64,000 nt of DNA, from contig CAJUMJ010000029.1 in assembly GCA_910587095.1 (NCBI GenBank), forward strand, positions 1 through 64,000. Reading direction: 5' to 3'. This stretch comes from an uncultured Lachnospiraceae bacterium. GTDB taxonomy: Bacteria; Bacillota; Clostridia; Lachnospirales; Lachnospiraceae. A program made the translations under genes and the position numbers. The notes beneath the pieces are model-generated. The model worked only from the letters and a program-made list of their open reading frames with translations. It was not told where the DNA came from and ran no database searches. Below are positions 51,402 to 61,509 of this stretch, piece after piece. Position 1 is the first letter of the stretch. Each line of letters starts with the position of its first letter.

Positions 51402-54400
51402 TCAGCTTAATTCCTTATCAATCAGGTTGACGCTCACCAGCGTGGAAATACCTTTCTCCTGCATAGTGATTCCGTAAAGTCTGTCAGCCTTCTCCATGGT
51501 GCCTCTTCTATGCGTTATTACGATAAACTGCGTACTCTTTGTCAGTTTGTGTAAATACTTGGCAAACCGGGTCACATTGTTCTCGTCAAGAGCCGCCTCA
51601 ATCTCGTCCAGCAGGCAAAACGGCGAAGGTTTCAGGTTCTGAATCGCAAAGAGCAGACAAATCGCCGTCAGGGATTTCTCTCCGCCGGACATCTGCATCA
51701 TGTTGACAAGCTTCTTGCCCGGCGGCTGGGCAATCACCAGTATGCCCGCTTCCAGCACATCCTCGTCCTCTATCAACTCAAGAGAGCCCTTGCCGCCGCC
51801 GAACAGTTCCTTGAACACCTTATCAAATTCCCGGTTGATCTGCGCGAACTTTTCGTTAAACTGCTTGCGCATGGAGGTATCCAGCTCCTCGATAATGCCG
51901 ATCAGCGTCTTCTCCGCCTCCACCAGATCGTCATGCTGGGTTTTTAAGAAGGTATAGCGCTCCATCAGATTGCGATAGTCCTCGATGGCGTTCACATTCA
52001 CATCACCCAACTTGCGGATCTCGTCCTTGAGACTTCCGATCTCCCGTTTCATGGACGACAGATCGTTCATCTCCTCGTTTTTCATCCCTTCCGCGTCGGA
52101 CAAGGTAATCTCATACTCGTCCCACATATAGTTGATCTGTGACTCAATCGACTCCTCCATCCGATCCTTCTGCGCATTCAGGCGGTATACTTCCTTATCT
52201 AAAGCCGTCGCGCGCTGTGAGAGTTCTTCTCTGGAAGTAAAGAAATTCTTCTGCTTTCCAGAAAGAGTTTCCTTCGTCTCCATATCTTCTTTCAGTTTTT
52301 TCTCCGCGTCAGTCTGTGCCGAATGGGAAGCTTCTATTGTCTTCTCAATCTCCAGAATGCTCTCTTTCTTTCGCTCCACTTCCTCCTTGCCAAGATGAAG
52401 GCCCTCCTTCACCTCGTTAAGTTCAGTCTGAAACCGCTCTCTCTCGCCGTCCACACGCTCCAGGTTCTGCCTCTTAAAGTCGGCGTTCTGACGCATTTTC
52501 TCCACTTCCACATCCCACTCGGAAGTCTGCGCCGCCTGCTCGGATTCCAGCACTCGCTTCTCCTCGAGCTGCGCCTGAAAACCGGCAATCTGCGCCTCCA
52601 CACTTTTCTCCAGCTCCTCGGATTGTGCAAGCTCCTTTGCCGCCTCGTCCTTACCGGCCCGGATCTCCTCGATCTGAGTCTCGATATCCTTCTGCTCGGT
52701 CTTTAACTCGCCAAACCCTTCCGTCGCTTCGCTCTTTTTCTCCTCCGCCTGCATTACATTCATTCTGGCGGTATTTTGCTCGATGAATTTGCGCTGGATC
52801 TGTCCCTTGATATCCTCAATCTCCAGACGCATTTTGTTGCGGCCACGCTTTGTCTCCTCGATCTCATTTAAGATCTGGTCGATCTCCTTCACATACTGCT
52901 TTACTTTTTTCTCTAACTCCTCCATCTCTCTGCGTCTTCCGAGCAGATTGGAGTTATTTCTAAACGCGCCGCCGCTGATTGCGCCGCCGGGCACGAGAAG
53001 TTCACCCTCCAGAGTAACCATGCGGATGCCGTAATCAAATTTTCTGGCAATCTTTACCGCATGATCTACATTGTCGACAACAAGAATGCGGCCCAGCATG
53101 GCTTTCGCCACATTCTGATATTTTTTCTCTACTTTGACAAGTTTATCCGCCATCCCCACAACACCCGGTTCTTTCAGGGCGTCCGCATTTTTAAATTCCT
53201 GGGGATGGGTGATGCTCGTGAGTGGTAAAAAGGTAGCCCGGCCCGCTCTGGTCTTTTTCAAAAAGCCGATCATCTTCTTGGCCGTCTCCTCATCCTCCGT
53301 CACGATATTCTGTATGTTGCCGCCAAGCGCTGTCTCTATGGCCGTCTCATACTTTGCTTCCGCCTGAATGATGTCCGCCACCACGCCGATGATACCCTTG
53401 TGCGTGTCTTTCTTTTCCATGACCGCCTTGACGCTGCCGCCGTATCCCTCATAGCGCTCCGTCAGATTGGAGAGCGCCTCCAGCTTGGATTTCTGCTGGT
53501 GATAGAGCACCTGCGTATCGCGAAGCTTCTGATCCTTTCCCGCAAGCTCGTCGCGCACGCCGGCGAGCTTCTCCTCCATAAGCTCCTGTTTCTCGGTAAG
53601 CTCCTTAATCGCTGTGGTGATAGACTCAAATTCTTCCTCCAGCTTCTTGATCGTCTCCGTCTGCTCCGCTTCGTCGGACTTGGCGCGTAGGAGTCTGGAA
53701 TTAAGCTCCGCTTTCCGGATGTTTACCTGTTCGAGCATGGTATCGAAACGCCCCAGCTTGGATTTGATGGTAGCCCGGTTGTTCAGCGCCTCTATGATTG
53801 TATTTTTCCCGCTCTCAATATGATTATTTAAGACTTCGATCTCGCCCTGGGTCTTTTCCAGAAGTTCTCTGGCCTGCGCCCTCTCCTCCTCAAGCTTTGA
53901 GAGCTGTCCGTCAAGCTGCCGCTTTTCCAAAAGAATGGATTCCCGCTCTTTGTCACGTTCGGCGAGCTGCTCGCTGATGCTGCGGATGCGCGTCCTTAAA
54001 TGTTCCTCGTTTCCTTCCGCGGAATGAATCTGCTCCTTTAAGACGTTGATTTCGCCCTCCAGCTTCGACCGCATGACACCGGTGTCCGTGAGGGTAGCCC
54101 TGGCCGACTCGATCTCCCGCTCAAGCTCCTCGATGCGGCCCTGTATCCGCTCGTATTCTTCCTTGGCGGCTTCGTACTTATCCGTGGTTTCCTTCAGATC
54201 ACCCGATGCGATCTTCAGCTTCTCGTCCACATCCTTAAGCTGTTCCGTCACCCGAATGTTTTCCAGAAGAAACACGTTGACGTCCAGTGTCTTTAACTCT
54301 TCCCGCTTCCGAAGATAAATTCTTGCCTTGTCCGCCTGCTTTTCAAGCGGGCCCGTCTGCTTTTCAAGCTCCGTCAGTATATCGTTCACACGCAAAAGAT

Positions 54401-54959
54401 TCTGTTTTTCTGTTTCCAGCTTCTTCTGCGCCGCATATTTTCTTCTCTTAAATTTGACAATACCGGCCGCCTCGTCAAAAAGCTCCCTGCGCTCTTCCGG
54501 CTTGCCGCTCAAAATCTTGTCGATCTGGCCCTGCCCGATGATGGAGTAGCCCTCCTTGCCGATACCCGTGTCATAGAACAGTTCGTTGACGTCCTTTAAC
54601 CGGCACGGCGTACCGTTTAACATGTATTCGCTCTCCCCGGAGCGGTACAGCCGCCTTGATACCGTCACCTCGTCATAGTCGATAGGAAGCTGGTGGTCGG
54701 AATTGTCCAGCGTAATTGACACATATGCATAGCCCAAAGGCTTGCGCATTTCCGTCCCGGAAAAAATCACGTCCTGCATGGACGCGCCGCGAAGCTGCTT
54801 GATCCGCTGTTCCCCAAGCACCCATCTGACCGCATCGGCCACGTTACTCTTGCCCGAGCCGTTAGGCCCCACAATTCCTGTAATACCGTTGTGAAATTTG
54901 AAGGTAATTTTATTTGCAAAGGATTTGAATCCGTGTACTTCTATACTTTTTAAATACAT
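51402..54959 (-). CDS. smc: Chromosome segregation ATPase SMC
   Basis: A 1185-residue SMC protein. Head 1 with Walker A GIVGPNGSGKSNVADAV, long coiled coils, a hinge near residues 510-640 (GGSVKAVMEKKDTHKGIIGV, GGAISGGAFRNNSNLLGRR), and head 2 with signature MMQMSGGEKSLTAICL and Walker B SPFCLLDEIEAALDENN. It organises and segregates chromosomes with ScpA/ScpB. It lies between rnc and ftsY. Confidence 0.98.
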   Translation of the reverse strand: MYLKSIEVHGFKSFANKITFKFHNGITGIVGPNGSGKSNVADAVRWVLGEQRIKQLRGASMQDVIFSGTEMRKPLGYAYVSITLDNSDHQLPIDYDEVTVSRRLYRSGESEYMLNGTPCRLKDVNELFYDTGIGKEGYSIIGQGQIDKILSGKPEERRELFDEAAGIVKFKRRKYAAQKKLETEKQNLLRVNDILTELEKQTGPLEKQADKARIYLRKREELKTLDVNVFLLENIRVTEQLKDVDEKLKIASGDLKETTDKYEAAKEEYERIQGRIEELEREIESARATLTDTGVMRSKLEGEINVLKEQIHSAEGNEEHLRTRIRSISEQLAERDKERESILLEKRQLDGQLSKLEEERAQARELLEKTQGEIEVLNNHIESGKNTIIEALNNRATIKSKLGRFDTMLEQVNIRKAELNSRLLRAKSDEAEQTETIKKLEEEFESITTAIKELTEKQELMEEKLAGVRDELAGKDQKLRDTQVLYHQQKSKLEALSNLTERYEGYGGSVKAVMEKKDTHKGIIGVVADIIQAEAKYETAIETALGGNIQNIVTEDEETAKKMIGFLKKTRAGRATFLPLTSITHPQEFKNADALKEPGVVGMADKLVKVEKKYQNVAKAMLGRILVVDNVDHAVKIARKFDYGIRMVTLEGELLVPGGAISGGAFRNNSNLLGRRREMEELEKKVKQYVKEIDQILNEIEETKRGRNKMRLEIEDIKGQIQRKFIEQNTARMNVMQAEEKKSEATEGFGELKTEQKDIETQIEEIRAGKDEAAKELAQSEELEKSVEAQIAGFQAQLEEKRVLESEQAAQTSEWDVEVEKMRQNADFKRQNLERVDGERERFQTELNEVKEGLHLGKEEVERKKESILEIEKTIEASHSAQTDAEKKLKEDMETKETLSGKQKNFFTSREELSQRATALDKEVYRLNAQKDRMEESIESQINYMWDEYEITLSDAEGMKNEEMNDLSSMKREIGSLKDEIRKLGDVNVNAIEDYRNLMERYTFLKTQHDDLVEAEKTLIGIIEELDTSMRKQFNEKFAQINREFDKVFKELFGGGKGSLELIEDEDVLEAGILVIAQPPGKKLVNMMQMSGGEKSLTAICLLFAIQNLKPSPFCLLDEIEAALDENNVTRFAKYLHKLTKSTQFIVITHRRGTMEKADRLYGITMQEKGISTLVSVNLIDKELS

Positions 54960-54968
54960 ATGTACCTC

Positions 54969-55670
54969 TTATCTCAAGCCTCCCCATTTATTTCTGGCAC
55001 ATAAAGCCCTGTACGCTGCCTGCTGCTGCGCCGCCTTTTTGGAGTGGCCGCTTCCCTCTCCCACCTTTTTACCGCCCACATAGGCCTCCACTTCGAATAT
55101 CTTGTCGTGCTGGGGCCCTTCCTCTCTCACAAGCCTATATTGAAGATCCCCTGCGTTTTCCCGCTGCACAATCTCCTGCAAAATTGTCTTTGCGTCGTAA
55201 AAAAGCTGCTTATTCTCCAAATCAGACAGTATGAACCGGTGGATAAAAGCGGAAGCCTCCTTAAGTCCTCCGTCCAGATAGATCGCGCCGATTAGCGCCT
55301 CCATCACATCGGAGACAATGGAATCCCTGCCCCTGCCGCCTGTAGTCTCCTCCCCTCTTCCGAGGAAAATGAACTCTTCCAGAGAAAATTCTCTGGCGCA
55401 GTAGGCGAGCGCCGGCTCACAGACCATGGAAGCCCGCAGCTTTGTCAGCTCCCCCTCGGCCGTCTTTGTCTGCTCCCGAAAAAGAAAGTCACTGCTCACA
55501 AGCTCCAACACGGCGTCTCCCAAAAATTCCAGCCTCTCATAATTCTCATATCTGTTGATTTTCATCTCGTTGGCATAGGAGCTGTGGGTGAGCGCCTGAC
55601 GCAAGAGCTTTCTGTCCTGAAACCGATATGCGATTTTTTCTTCCAACCTGCCTAACTCTTCGTCCATCAT
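54969..55670 (-). CDS. rnc: Ribonuclease III
   Basis: A 233-residue enzyme that cuts double-stranded RNA in rRNA and mRNA processing. The catalytic core has the signature NYERLEFLGDAVLEL and the second Glu in SDVMEALIGAIYLDGG, followed by a dsRNA-binding domain (about 160-228: VGGKKVGEGSGHSKKAAQQQ). It is 9 bases from smc. Confidence 0.98.
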   Translation of the reverse strand: MMDEELGRLEEKIAYRFQDRKLLRQALTHSSYANEMKINRYENYERLEFLGDAVLELVSSDFLFREQTKTAEGELTKLRASMVCEPALAYCAREFSLEEFIFLGRGEETTGGRGRDSIVSDVMEALIGAIYLDGGLKEASAFIHRFILSDLENKQLFYDAKTILQEIVQRENAGDLQYRLVREEGPQHDKIFEVEAYVGGKKVGEGSGHSKKAAQQQAAYRALCARNKWGGLR

Positions 55671-55715
55671 AAATCCTCCGCATGGAAAAGCCCCTTCCTT
55701 ATCGAAAGGGCCCCT

Positions 55716-55946
55716 CTACTCCCTGCTGCTCTTGATCAGTTCTACCGCTTCGCCTACCGTAACGATACGCTCCGCTTTCTTCGCCGGTATTTCAATGCCA
55801 AAAGCATCTTCAATTCCCATAATAATCTGGTAGACATCCAGGGAATCGGCTCCCAGATCCTCCAGAAAAGTGGTTTCCTCTGTGATTTCCATGGGATCCA
55901 CACTCAGGATCCCCGCTATCACTTCACGTAATTTATCCAATTCCAT
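55716..55946 (-). CDS. acpP: Acyl carrier protein
   Basis: A 76-residue acidic acyl carrier protein. The phosphopantetheine site is Ser35 in LEDLGADSLDVYQ. The start at 55946 gives the normal ACP length and has GGAGAGG upstream; the open frame to 55973 adds nine residues. It is placed between plsX and rnc, the usual fatty acid/phospholipid group. Confidence 0.97.
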   Translation of the reverse strand: MELDKLREVIAGILSVDPMEITEETTFLEDLGADSLDVYQIIMGIEDAFGIEIPAKKAERIVTVGEAVELIKSSRE

Positions 55947-56000
55947 GACAAAACATACCTCTCCGCTCTCCAAAGCGTCTTTCGCTGCCGGTAACTGTTT

Positions 56001-57014
56001 TCAGGCTTCCTTCGCCGCAATCATATCTCTGATTTTCCCACTGATTTTCTGCTCCGTAAAGGTGATACACTGCAAAATAGAATTCTTGATTTCATTTGCC
56101 CTGGAGCTTCCGTGCGTCTTCACCACCAGACCTTTCAGTCCAAGAAGCGGCGCGCCTCCGTACTGTTCCAGGTCAAAAGCCTTGAGCGTCGTCTTGAGCG
56201 CCGGTTTGACCATAAGTGCACCGATCTTGCTGCGCAGGGAAGTCATCATCCCTTCCTTCACCTTGGAAATCAGCGTCAGTCCCACGCCCTCATATGTCTT
56301 TAAAATCACATTTCCCACAAAAGCCTCGCAGACCACCACGTCCGCTGCGCCCGCGGGAATATCTCTTGCCTCCACACTGCCGATAAAATTGATATCCGGG
56401 CAGTTTTTCAGGAGCGGAAACGTCTCCTTCACCAAGGCGTTTCCCTTTTCCTCCTCGGCCCCGATATTCACGATACCGACCTTTGGATGACTCACACCCA
56501 TCACATGCTCCATATAGACTGAGCCCATCTGCGCAAACTGTAACAGATGCGAAGGTCTTGCATCCACATTGGCCCCGCAGTCGATCAGAAGGGAACAACC
56601 TGTAGCCGTTGGGATTAAAGGCGCAAGAGGCGGTCTTTCCACTCCCTTGATACGGCCGACGATCACCTGTCCCCCCACCAAAGTCGCCCCGGTGCTGCCG
56701 GCGGACACAAAGGCGTCGCAGGTGCCGTCCTTTACGAGATTCAGCGCCTTCACAAGCGAGGAATCTTTCTTTTTGCGGATTGCCATCACCGGCGGTTCCG
56801 CCGTCTCTATGATTTCGGAGGCATGTACCACCTCAATCCGCTCCTTCGCATATGTATATTTGGCAAGCTCCTTTTCCAGAATATCCTGTCTGCCCACGAG
56901 ATACACCTTGACCTTGCCGCTCTCATTGACCGCGTCCACGGCGCCCTTCACCGTCTCAACCGGGGCATTGTCGCCGCCCATGGCGTCCACCGCCACCTTC
57001 ACCCACTCGCTCAT
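56001..57014 (-). CDS. plsX: Phosphate acyltransferase PlsX
   Basis: A 337-residue enzyme that makes acyl-phosphate from acyl-ACP, the substrate of PlsY encoded in another operon of the window. It carries the family motifs VAVDAMGGDNAPVETVKGAV, FVSAGSTGATLVGG, GANVDARPSHLLQFAQMG and the late GVGLTLISKVKEG. It is followed by acpP. Confidence 0.97.
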   Translation of the reverse strand: MSEWVKVAVDAMGGDNAPVETVKGAVDAVNESGKVKVYLVGRQDILEKELAKYTYAKERIEVVHASEIIETAEPPVMAIRKKKDSSLVKALNLVKDGTCDAFVSAGSTGATLVGGQVIVGRIKGVERPPLAPLIPTATGCSLLIDCGANVDARPSHLLQFAQMGSVYMEHVMGVSHPKVGIVNIGAEEEKGNALVKETFPLLKNCPDINFIGSVEARDIPAGAADVVVCEAFVGNVILKTYEGVGLTLISKVKEGMMTSLRSKIGALMVKPALKTTLKAFDLEQYGGAPLLGLKGLVVKTHGSSRANEIKNSILQCITFTEQKISGKIRDMIAAKEA

Positions 57015-57040
57015 ATGTTACCTTCCGTTTCTTAATTATT

Positions 57041-57213
57041 AAACTCTTCTCACACTAACCAACATGTCATAGCTCTGCTGTGACTCAAACCAGTGCGGAG
57101 AATGCCGTATTTTGGGCATTCTCCTGTGTGAGACGGAGTTGCAACGCAGCTCCTGGAGTTTCTTGGCGTCCCGTCCTATGGCGGGACGTCTTTAGAAACT
57201 CTTCTCACACTAA
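57041..57213. repeat. Large intergenic hairpin element, copy B, with flanking direct repeats
   Basis: The 18 bases AAACTCTTCTCACACTAA occur at 57041-57058 and again at 57196-57213. Between them: stem GGAGAATGCC/GGCATTCTCC (57097-57124), outer GTGTGAGA/TCTCACAC (57126-57133 with 57203-57210), and inside it GAGTTTCT/AGAAACTC, CGTCCCG/CGGGACG and GGAGTTGC/GCAGCTCC stems. It shares stem, loop and GTGAGAC with copy A at 36057-36095. It separates rpmF from plsX. Confidence 0.75.
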
Positions 57214-57268
57214 TATACTAAAAAAAACCTCGAAAATCAAGGTATTGCCTGACAGATTAAAATTGGGT

Positions 57269-57315
57269 TAAAAACAAAGAAATCAAGGGTCGCATATTCT
57301 CGTAAACCCTTGATT
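57269..57315 (-). terminator. Terminator after rpmF
   Basis: AATCAAGGGT (57281-57290) pairs perfectly with ACCCTTGATT (57306-57315) around 15 bases; on the minus strand TTCTTTGTTTTT follows. Confidence 0.8.
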
Positions 57316-57333
57316 CCTCTACATTCCTTTTGA

Positions 57334-57513
57334 TCAGTCAACCGCGATGATCTCTTTTTTGTTGTATGTTCCGCATTTCTTACATACTCTGTGAGGCACC
57401 ATCAGCGCACCACACTTGCTGCATTTTACCAATGTCGGAGCAGTCATTTTCCAGTTTGCTCTTCTCTTATCTCTTCTGCCTTTAGAAGATTTGTTTTTAG
57501 GACAAATAGACAT
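57334..57513 (-). CDS. rpmF: 50S ribosomal protein L32
   Basis: A 59-residue zinc-type L32: MSICPKNKSSKGRRDKRRAN, then two CxxC pairs (CSKCG, CKKCG) that bind zinc. The ATG at 57513 has AGGAGG 7 bases upstream. It follows yceD, whose stop codon lies only 3 bases before this ATG, and precedes plsX, the conserved yceD-rpmF-plsX order. Confidence 0.97.
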   Translation of the reverse strand: MSICPKNKSSKGRRDKRRANWKMTAPTLVKCSKCGALMVPHRVCKKCGTYNKKEIIAVD

Positions 57514-57515
57514 CG

Positions 57516-58040
57516 TCACACCTCCTTATCCGCTTCGAAAATATCTTTGATCGCCGCCATCCTGGGATCAGGGACAAACGTTTCGCAATCACATGTCCCC
57601 GTATTCAGATCCCTGCCGCATATGGGGCAGATCCCCTTACAATCCGGCTTACACAGGATCTTCATAGGCCAGCTTGTCACTATCTCACTGATTAGTAAGT
57701 CTTCCACATTCAACTGAAAGCCATCCATAAAGGGCTGTTCCTCATAGACCGAAAGTTCAGCCGACGCATCCGGCGCCCATACCTCCCTGATAAAACAAAG
57801 CGCTATCTTCTGCTGTACGGGCTTGAGACATCTGTCGCATTCCGCATCGAAAATATACTCCGCCTCTCCTTCAACCCGCGCTCTGCCCTTACCGGTATTG
57901 GTAAAAACAAACCGCACCGGCGATGAAGACTTCACCGGATATTTTCCGACGCCCACAGAAACTTCCCTGATTTCCGCCTCCGTTTGCGTTGAAACAACTC
58001 TGTCCTCGTTTGTCAGCACCTCTGTCAAATTTATGAACAT
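57516..58040 (-). CDS. yceD: YceD family (DUF177) protein
   Basis: A 174-residue DUF177/YceD protein. Members help 23S rRNA processing and are linked to L32. Family cues: C-D-R-C in FDAECDRCLKPVQQK, DLLISEIVTSWPMKILC and the C-terminal zinc-knuckle-like CKPDCKGICPICGRDLN with CDC. It is the first gene of the yceD-rpmF transcript. Confidence 0.93.
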   Translation of the reverse strand: MFINLTEVLTNEDRVVSTQTEAEIREVSVGVGKYPVKSSSPVRFVFTNTGKGRARVEGEAEYIFDAECDRCLKPVQQKIALCFIREVWAPDASAELSVYEEQPFMDGFQLNVEDLLISEIVTSWPMKILCKPDCKGICPICGRDLNTGTCDCETFVPDPRMAAIKDIFEADKEV

Positions 58041-58282
58041 AGCAGACTCCTATCCACACTCAGACAATTATACATACGACATGCGGGTTTGTCAACCAAT
58101 ATTTTACTTTTCACTATAACCTAACATTATGACATAAAAAACTAGTTTCTAATTTTTCCCGCTTATGATACAATAGACAAAGACTATGCAAAACAGATGC
58201 ATTATAAAGCTTGCCTGGATGCATAGTCAATAATATTATTGTTCATTATTATTTATTATTAAGAAAGCGGAGAAAGGACAAT

Positions 58283-59962
58283 ATGGAAAAGGGATCAGTT
58301 ATTGAGAACAAAAAAGGCAAGAGTAAGACAAAACGTATCGGGAAAAAAGTCGGTAATGTTGTAGTGATTATGCAGGCAATTTCGGTGGTTTTTGCCGTAG
58401 CTGTCTGCGTTCGTATGTACGACTCCCTGGTTACGGGTATGCAAAAAACGATGTGCACAAACGGGACGAACATGCTTGCGTATGAACTTGAACAGGTGTC
58501 CGAAGGCGAAGATATAAACCAATTGCTGGACGAACTAAAAGATCACATGGGCTGTGAATTTACCATTTTCGAGGGCGATACGAGAGTTTACAGCACGGTG
58601 ACCAAAAACGGGGAACGTGCAGTCGGAACGAAGCTTGCGGACAACCTGATTGATATTGTGCTGAAACAGGGAAAATCCTATGTAGGTGAGGCGGATATTT
58701 TGGGAATCCAATATCTGTGCTCGTATGTTCCGACAAAGGATGAAGACGGAAAGGTTAACGGTCTGATCTTCGCCGGAATATCTATCGATGAGGCGAACAA
58801 AGAAAGCGCCCGAATTATCAACTACGCTATAGTGATCAGCATCGGCGTGATTATCCTGTGCATTATCTTTTTAACTTGGTATCTGAAAAAGTGTGTATCC
58901 AACCCTCTCGGAAAGATCACGCAGGCGGCGGGGCATCTGCAGGTAGGCGAATTGGGACTTTCCGACGGTCGGAAAGTGGAGCTTGGCATCCGCTCCAATG
59001 ACGAAATCGGCCTGCTTGGAGAAATTTTTGAAAATACCGTTAGAAGCCTGCGCTCCTACATAGGTGAAATATCCGACGTACTCGGTTCCATCGCAAAAGG
59101 CGATCTGACGCAGGAAACGCAACAAAATTATACAGGGGATTTCCTGGCTATCAAGAAGTCGCTTGACAGTATTCTTGGCGCGCTAAACCGCACGATGGGA
59201 CAGATCGCTGCCAGTGCCGAACATGTATCTGACGGATCGGATCAGGTATCCGCCAGCGCACAGACGCTGGCCCAGGGTGCGACCGAACAGGCAAGCGCCG
59301 TTACGGAAATTTCAACTACGATTTCGGATATCTCGGAGGGCGCCAAGCAGACATCGAATGCCGCCGCAGAAGTTGGCAAGTATGTCAACCAGGCCGGGGC
59401 GCAGCTTGGCATAAGCATAGAGAACGTCAAGGAACTGGACGTGTCGATGAAGCGTATTGCTGAAGACTCAAAACAGATCAGCACCATCATCGCGACTATA
59501 GAAAACATTGCTTTCCAGATCAATATCCTCTCGCTGAATGCCGCAGTTGAGGCTGCCAGAGCCGGCTCCGCCGGCAAAGGCTTTGCAGTAGTGGCCGAGG
59601 AGATCAGCAGTCTTGCATCGAAGTCGGATGAGGCTGCCAAGGCGACAAAGGAATTGATAGAAAATTCCGCCGCAACGATCACGGAAGGCGGCCGGGCTAT
59701 GAACCGGGTGACGGAAGCCCTGGAGCGGACAGGAGAACTTGCCGGCAATGTAACGGTCAAGATGGAGCAGGTCGTAAGCGAAGTAGAAAAACAGACTTTG
59801 GCAATGGAGCAGGTTGCCACCGGTGTCGAGCAAATATCTGCCGTGGTTGAAAACAACTCTGCGACCAGTCAGGAATGCGCGGCCGCAAGCGAGGAGCTGT
59901 CCTCCCAGTCCAGCATGTTAAAAGAACTGATCAGCACCTTCCGGCTGAAAAACCGTCGCTGA
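58283..59962 (+). CDS. Membrane methyl-accepting chemotaxis protein
   Basis: A 559-residue receptor. TM1 about 25-46, an outside single-Cache-like domain (about 47-180: LAYELEQVSEGEDINQLLDE), TM2 about 183-205, HAMP region (about 206-290), and an MCP signalling domain to the end with the hairpin tip AFQINILSLNAAVEAARAGS. The start at 58283 has AGAAAGGA upstream; 24 more codons are open but unlikely. A weak promoter (TTTCTA-N17-TACAAT) lies near 58147-58175. The signal is unknown; no che genes are in the window. Confidence 0.93.
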   Translation: MEKGSVIENKKGKSKTKRIGKKVGNVVVIMQAISVVFAVAVCVRMYDSLVTGMQKTMCTNGTNMLAYELEQVSEGEDINQLLDELKDHMGCEFTIFEGDTRVYSTVTKNGERAVGTKLADNLIDIVLKQGKSYVGEADILGIQYLCSYVPTKDEDGKVNGLIFAGISIDEANKESARIINYAIVISIGVIILCIIFLTWYLKKCVSNPLGKITQAAGHLQVGELGLSDGRKVELGIRSNDEIGLLGEIFENTVRSLRSYIGEISDVLGSIAKGDLTQETQQNYTGDFLAIKKSLDSILGALNRTMGQIAASAEHVSDGSDQVSASAQTLAQGATEQASAVTEISTTISDISEGAKQTSNAAAEVGKYVNQAGAQLGISIENVKELDVSMKRIAEDSKQISTIIATIENIAFQINILSLNAAVEAARAGSAGKGFAVVAEEISSLASKSDEAAKATKELIENSAATITEGGRAMNRVTEALERTGELAGNVTVKMEQVVSEVEKQTLAMEQVATGVEQISAVVENNSATSQECAAASEELSSQSSMLKELISTFRLKNRR

Positions 59963-59992
59963 TAGTGTGATCCAAATATAGGGAAAAAATAC

Positions 59993-60025
59993 GCAGGCAT
60001 TGAAATCTTTCTTTTCAATGCCTGC
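59993..60025. terminator. Bidirectional terminator between two chemoreceptor genes
   Basis: GCAGGCATTGAAA (59993-60005) pairs perfectly with 60013-60025 across a 7-base loop. Confidence 0.85.
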
Positions 60026-60047
60026 TATATTATTTCAACTTTGAATC

Positions 60048-61455
60048 CTAGACAGAGAACTGTTCCACGCCTCCTACCAGATTGTCCACATCTCCCTTCA
60101 AGTCTTCCACCATCTCTTTCGACCTGGCCACAATCTGTTCCAGCTCCTCTGTCATAGCCGAAGTCTCCTCCGAGGAGGCGGCGTTGTCCTGCGCCAGACT
60201 GTTCAATGTATCGAGGACAGTGGTAATGCCTTGTCGTTGCAACTCAATCTCCTCCGTCATGGATTCAATGGTTACAATGGATGCCATACACTGATCCAGA
60301 TTTTCATACAATTCCTGGAAAATGCTCTGCGTATCGTTCAGCACATTTACCTGTCTCTCCACCGTCTCATTCACCTTTTCCATGATATGAAGCGACTGAA
60401 CCGACTTCCCTACCAGATCATTGATGATACTCGAGATCTCTCCCACAGCCTGGGTAGACTGATTCGCAAGCGCCCCGATCTCTGTGGCAACTACCGCGAA
60501 GCCTTTGCCGCTCTCTCCTGCGCGCGCCGCCTCTATGGATGCGTTTAACGCCAGAAGGTTAGTCTGATCCGCAATCGCGTCGATAATCCCCGCCGCCTGC
60601 CTGATCGCGTCCGCTGCCTCGTTGGTGGCCTCCGTCTGCTCCTGCATGCTGGCCATGTCCTCTTTCGTCCGCATATTTGCGCGCACCAGCTCATGCAGCT
60701 TATCGGAGCATTCCCGGCTCAGTTTCTTCATACTATCCGAATTTTCCCTCAAATCGAGCACTTCTTTGGAAGTTCTGTCAATCCCCTCCGCAATCCTATT
60801 GACTTCCCCTGTAGCCTCAGACGTGGAAGCGGCCTGCGCGGTGACATTCCTGGCAATCTCCTCCACCGCGATATCCACCTCTCCAATGGATTTTTCCATC
60901 TGGTGGAAACTCCCTTCAAATTCCACCGTCATGTCCTCCACACTCCGGGCCGTTGCGCCGATCGCCATAATGAGATCATGAATCTTCGTTCTCGCGGTGT
61001 TTAGGCTTTCCGCCGCAACGCCCATCTCATTTCTTTGCTTCACCTTCACATTCGCCGTCAAATCACCCTCCGAGATGCTCACCGCAAAGTCCTTCACCTT
61101 GCGAAGCGGCACCACGAGAAGTTCTCCTACAATGAAGGATACCGCCACCGTAATCAGCAGAAGAACCAGGCAGCTGACTGCCATCAAAAAACAGGAATTT
61201 TTGAATTCTTCATTGATCGAATCCTTAACCGTCCGCATCTGGCTCTCCATATCGTCCACGTAATTGCCGGTGGAAACCGCCCAGCCCCAAGGTTCAAAAT
61301 ACCCGGAATAAGCCACTTTCGGCGCAACGGTCACCCCGTCCGCCTTCGTAAAATAAAATTCGTTGTACCCTCCTTTATCTGCGGACTGGCACACCTGCCT
61401 TACAAGCGCTGCCGTTTTCCTGAAACCGTGGAATTTCCCGCCGAAATATTTTTGC
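60048..61455 (-). pseudogene. Methyl-accepting chemotaxis protein lacking its N-terminus
   Basis: The frame begins in the middle of a single-Cache_2 sensor: GKFHGFRKTAALVRQVCQSA, then the typical end GYFEPWGWAVSTGNYVDDME. TM2 (about FLMAVSCLVLLLITVAVSFIV), HAMP, and a complete MCP domain with tip NLLALNASIEAARAGESGKG follow to 60048. TM1 and the first half of the sensor are missing; an in-frame stop lies just upstream, next to the promoter of the divergent hemerythrin gene. A GTG at 61394 could start a shorter product with one helix, but it lacks a ribosome site. Probably a truncated gene from a deletion or rearrangement. Confidence 0.75.
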
Positions 61456-61509
61456 CGTCGCCTCCTTGATGTGCTATACTAAAAAAAAACGTTGACGGAG
61501 GTACATACT

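Noticed and set aside
50351..51430. A 359-codon plus-strand frame
   Set aside because: It is antisense to ftsY, whose G motifs are intact; no ribosome site.
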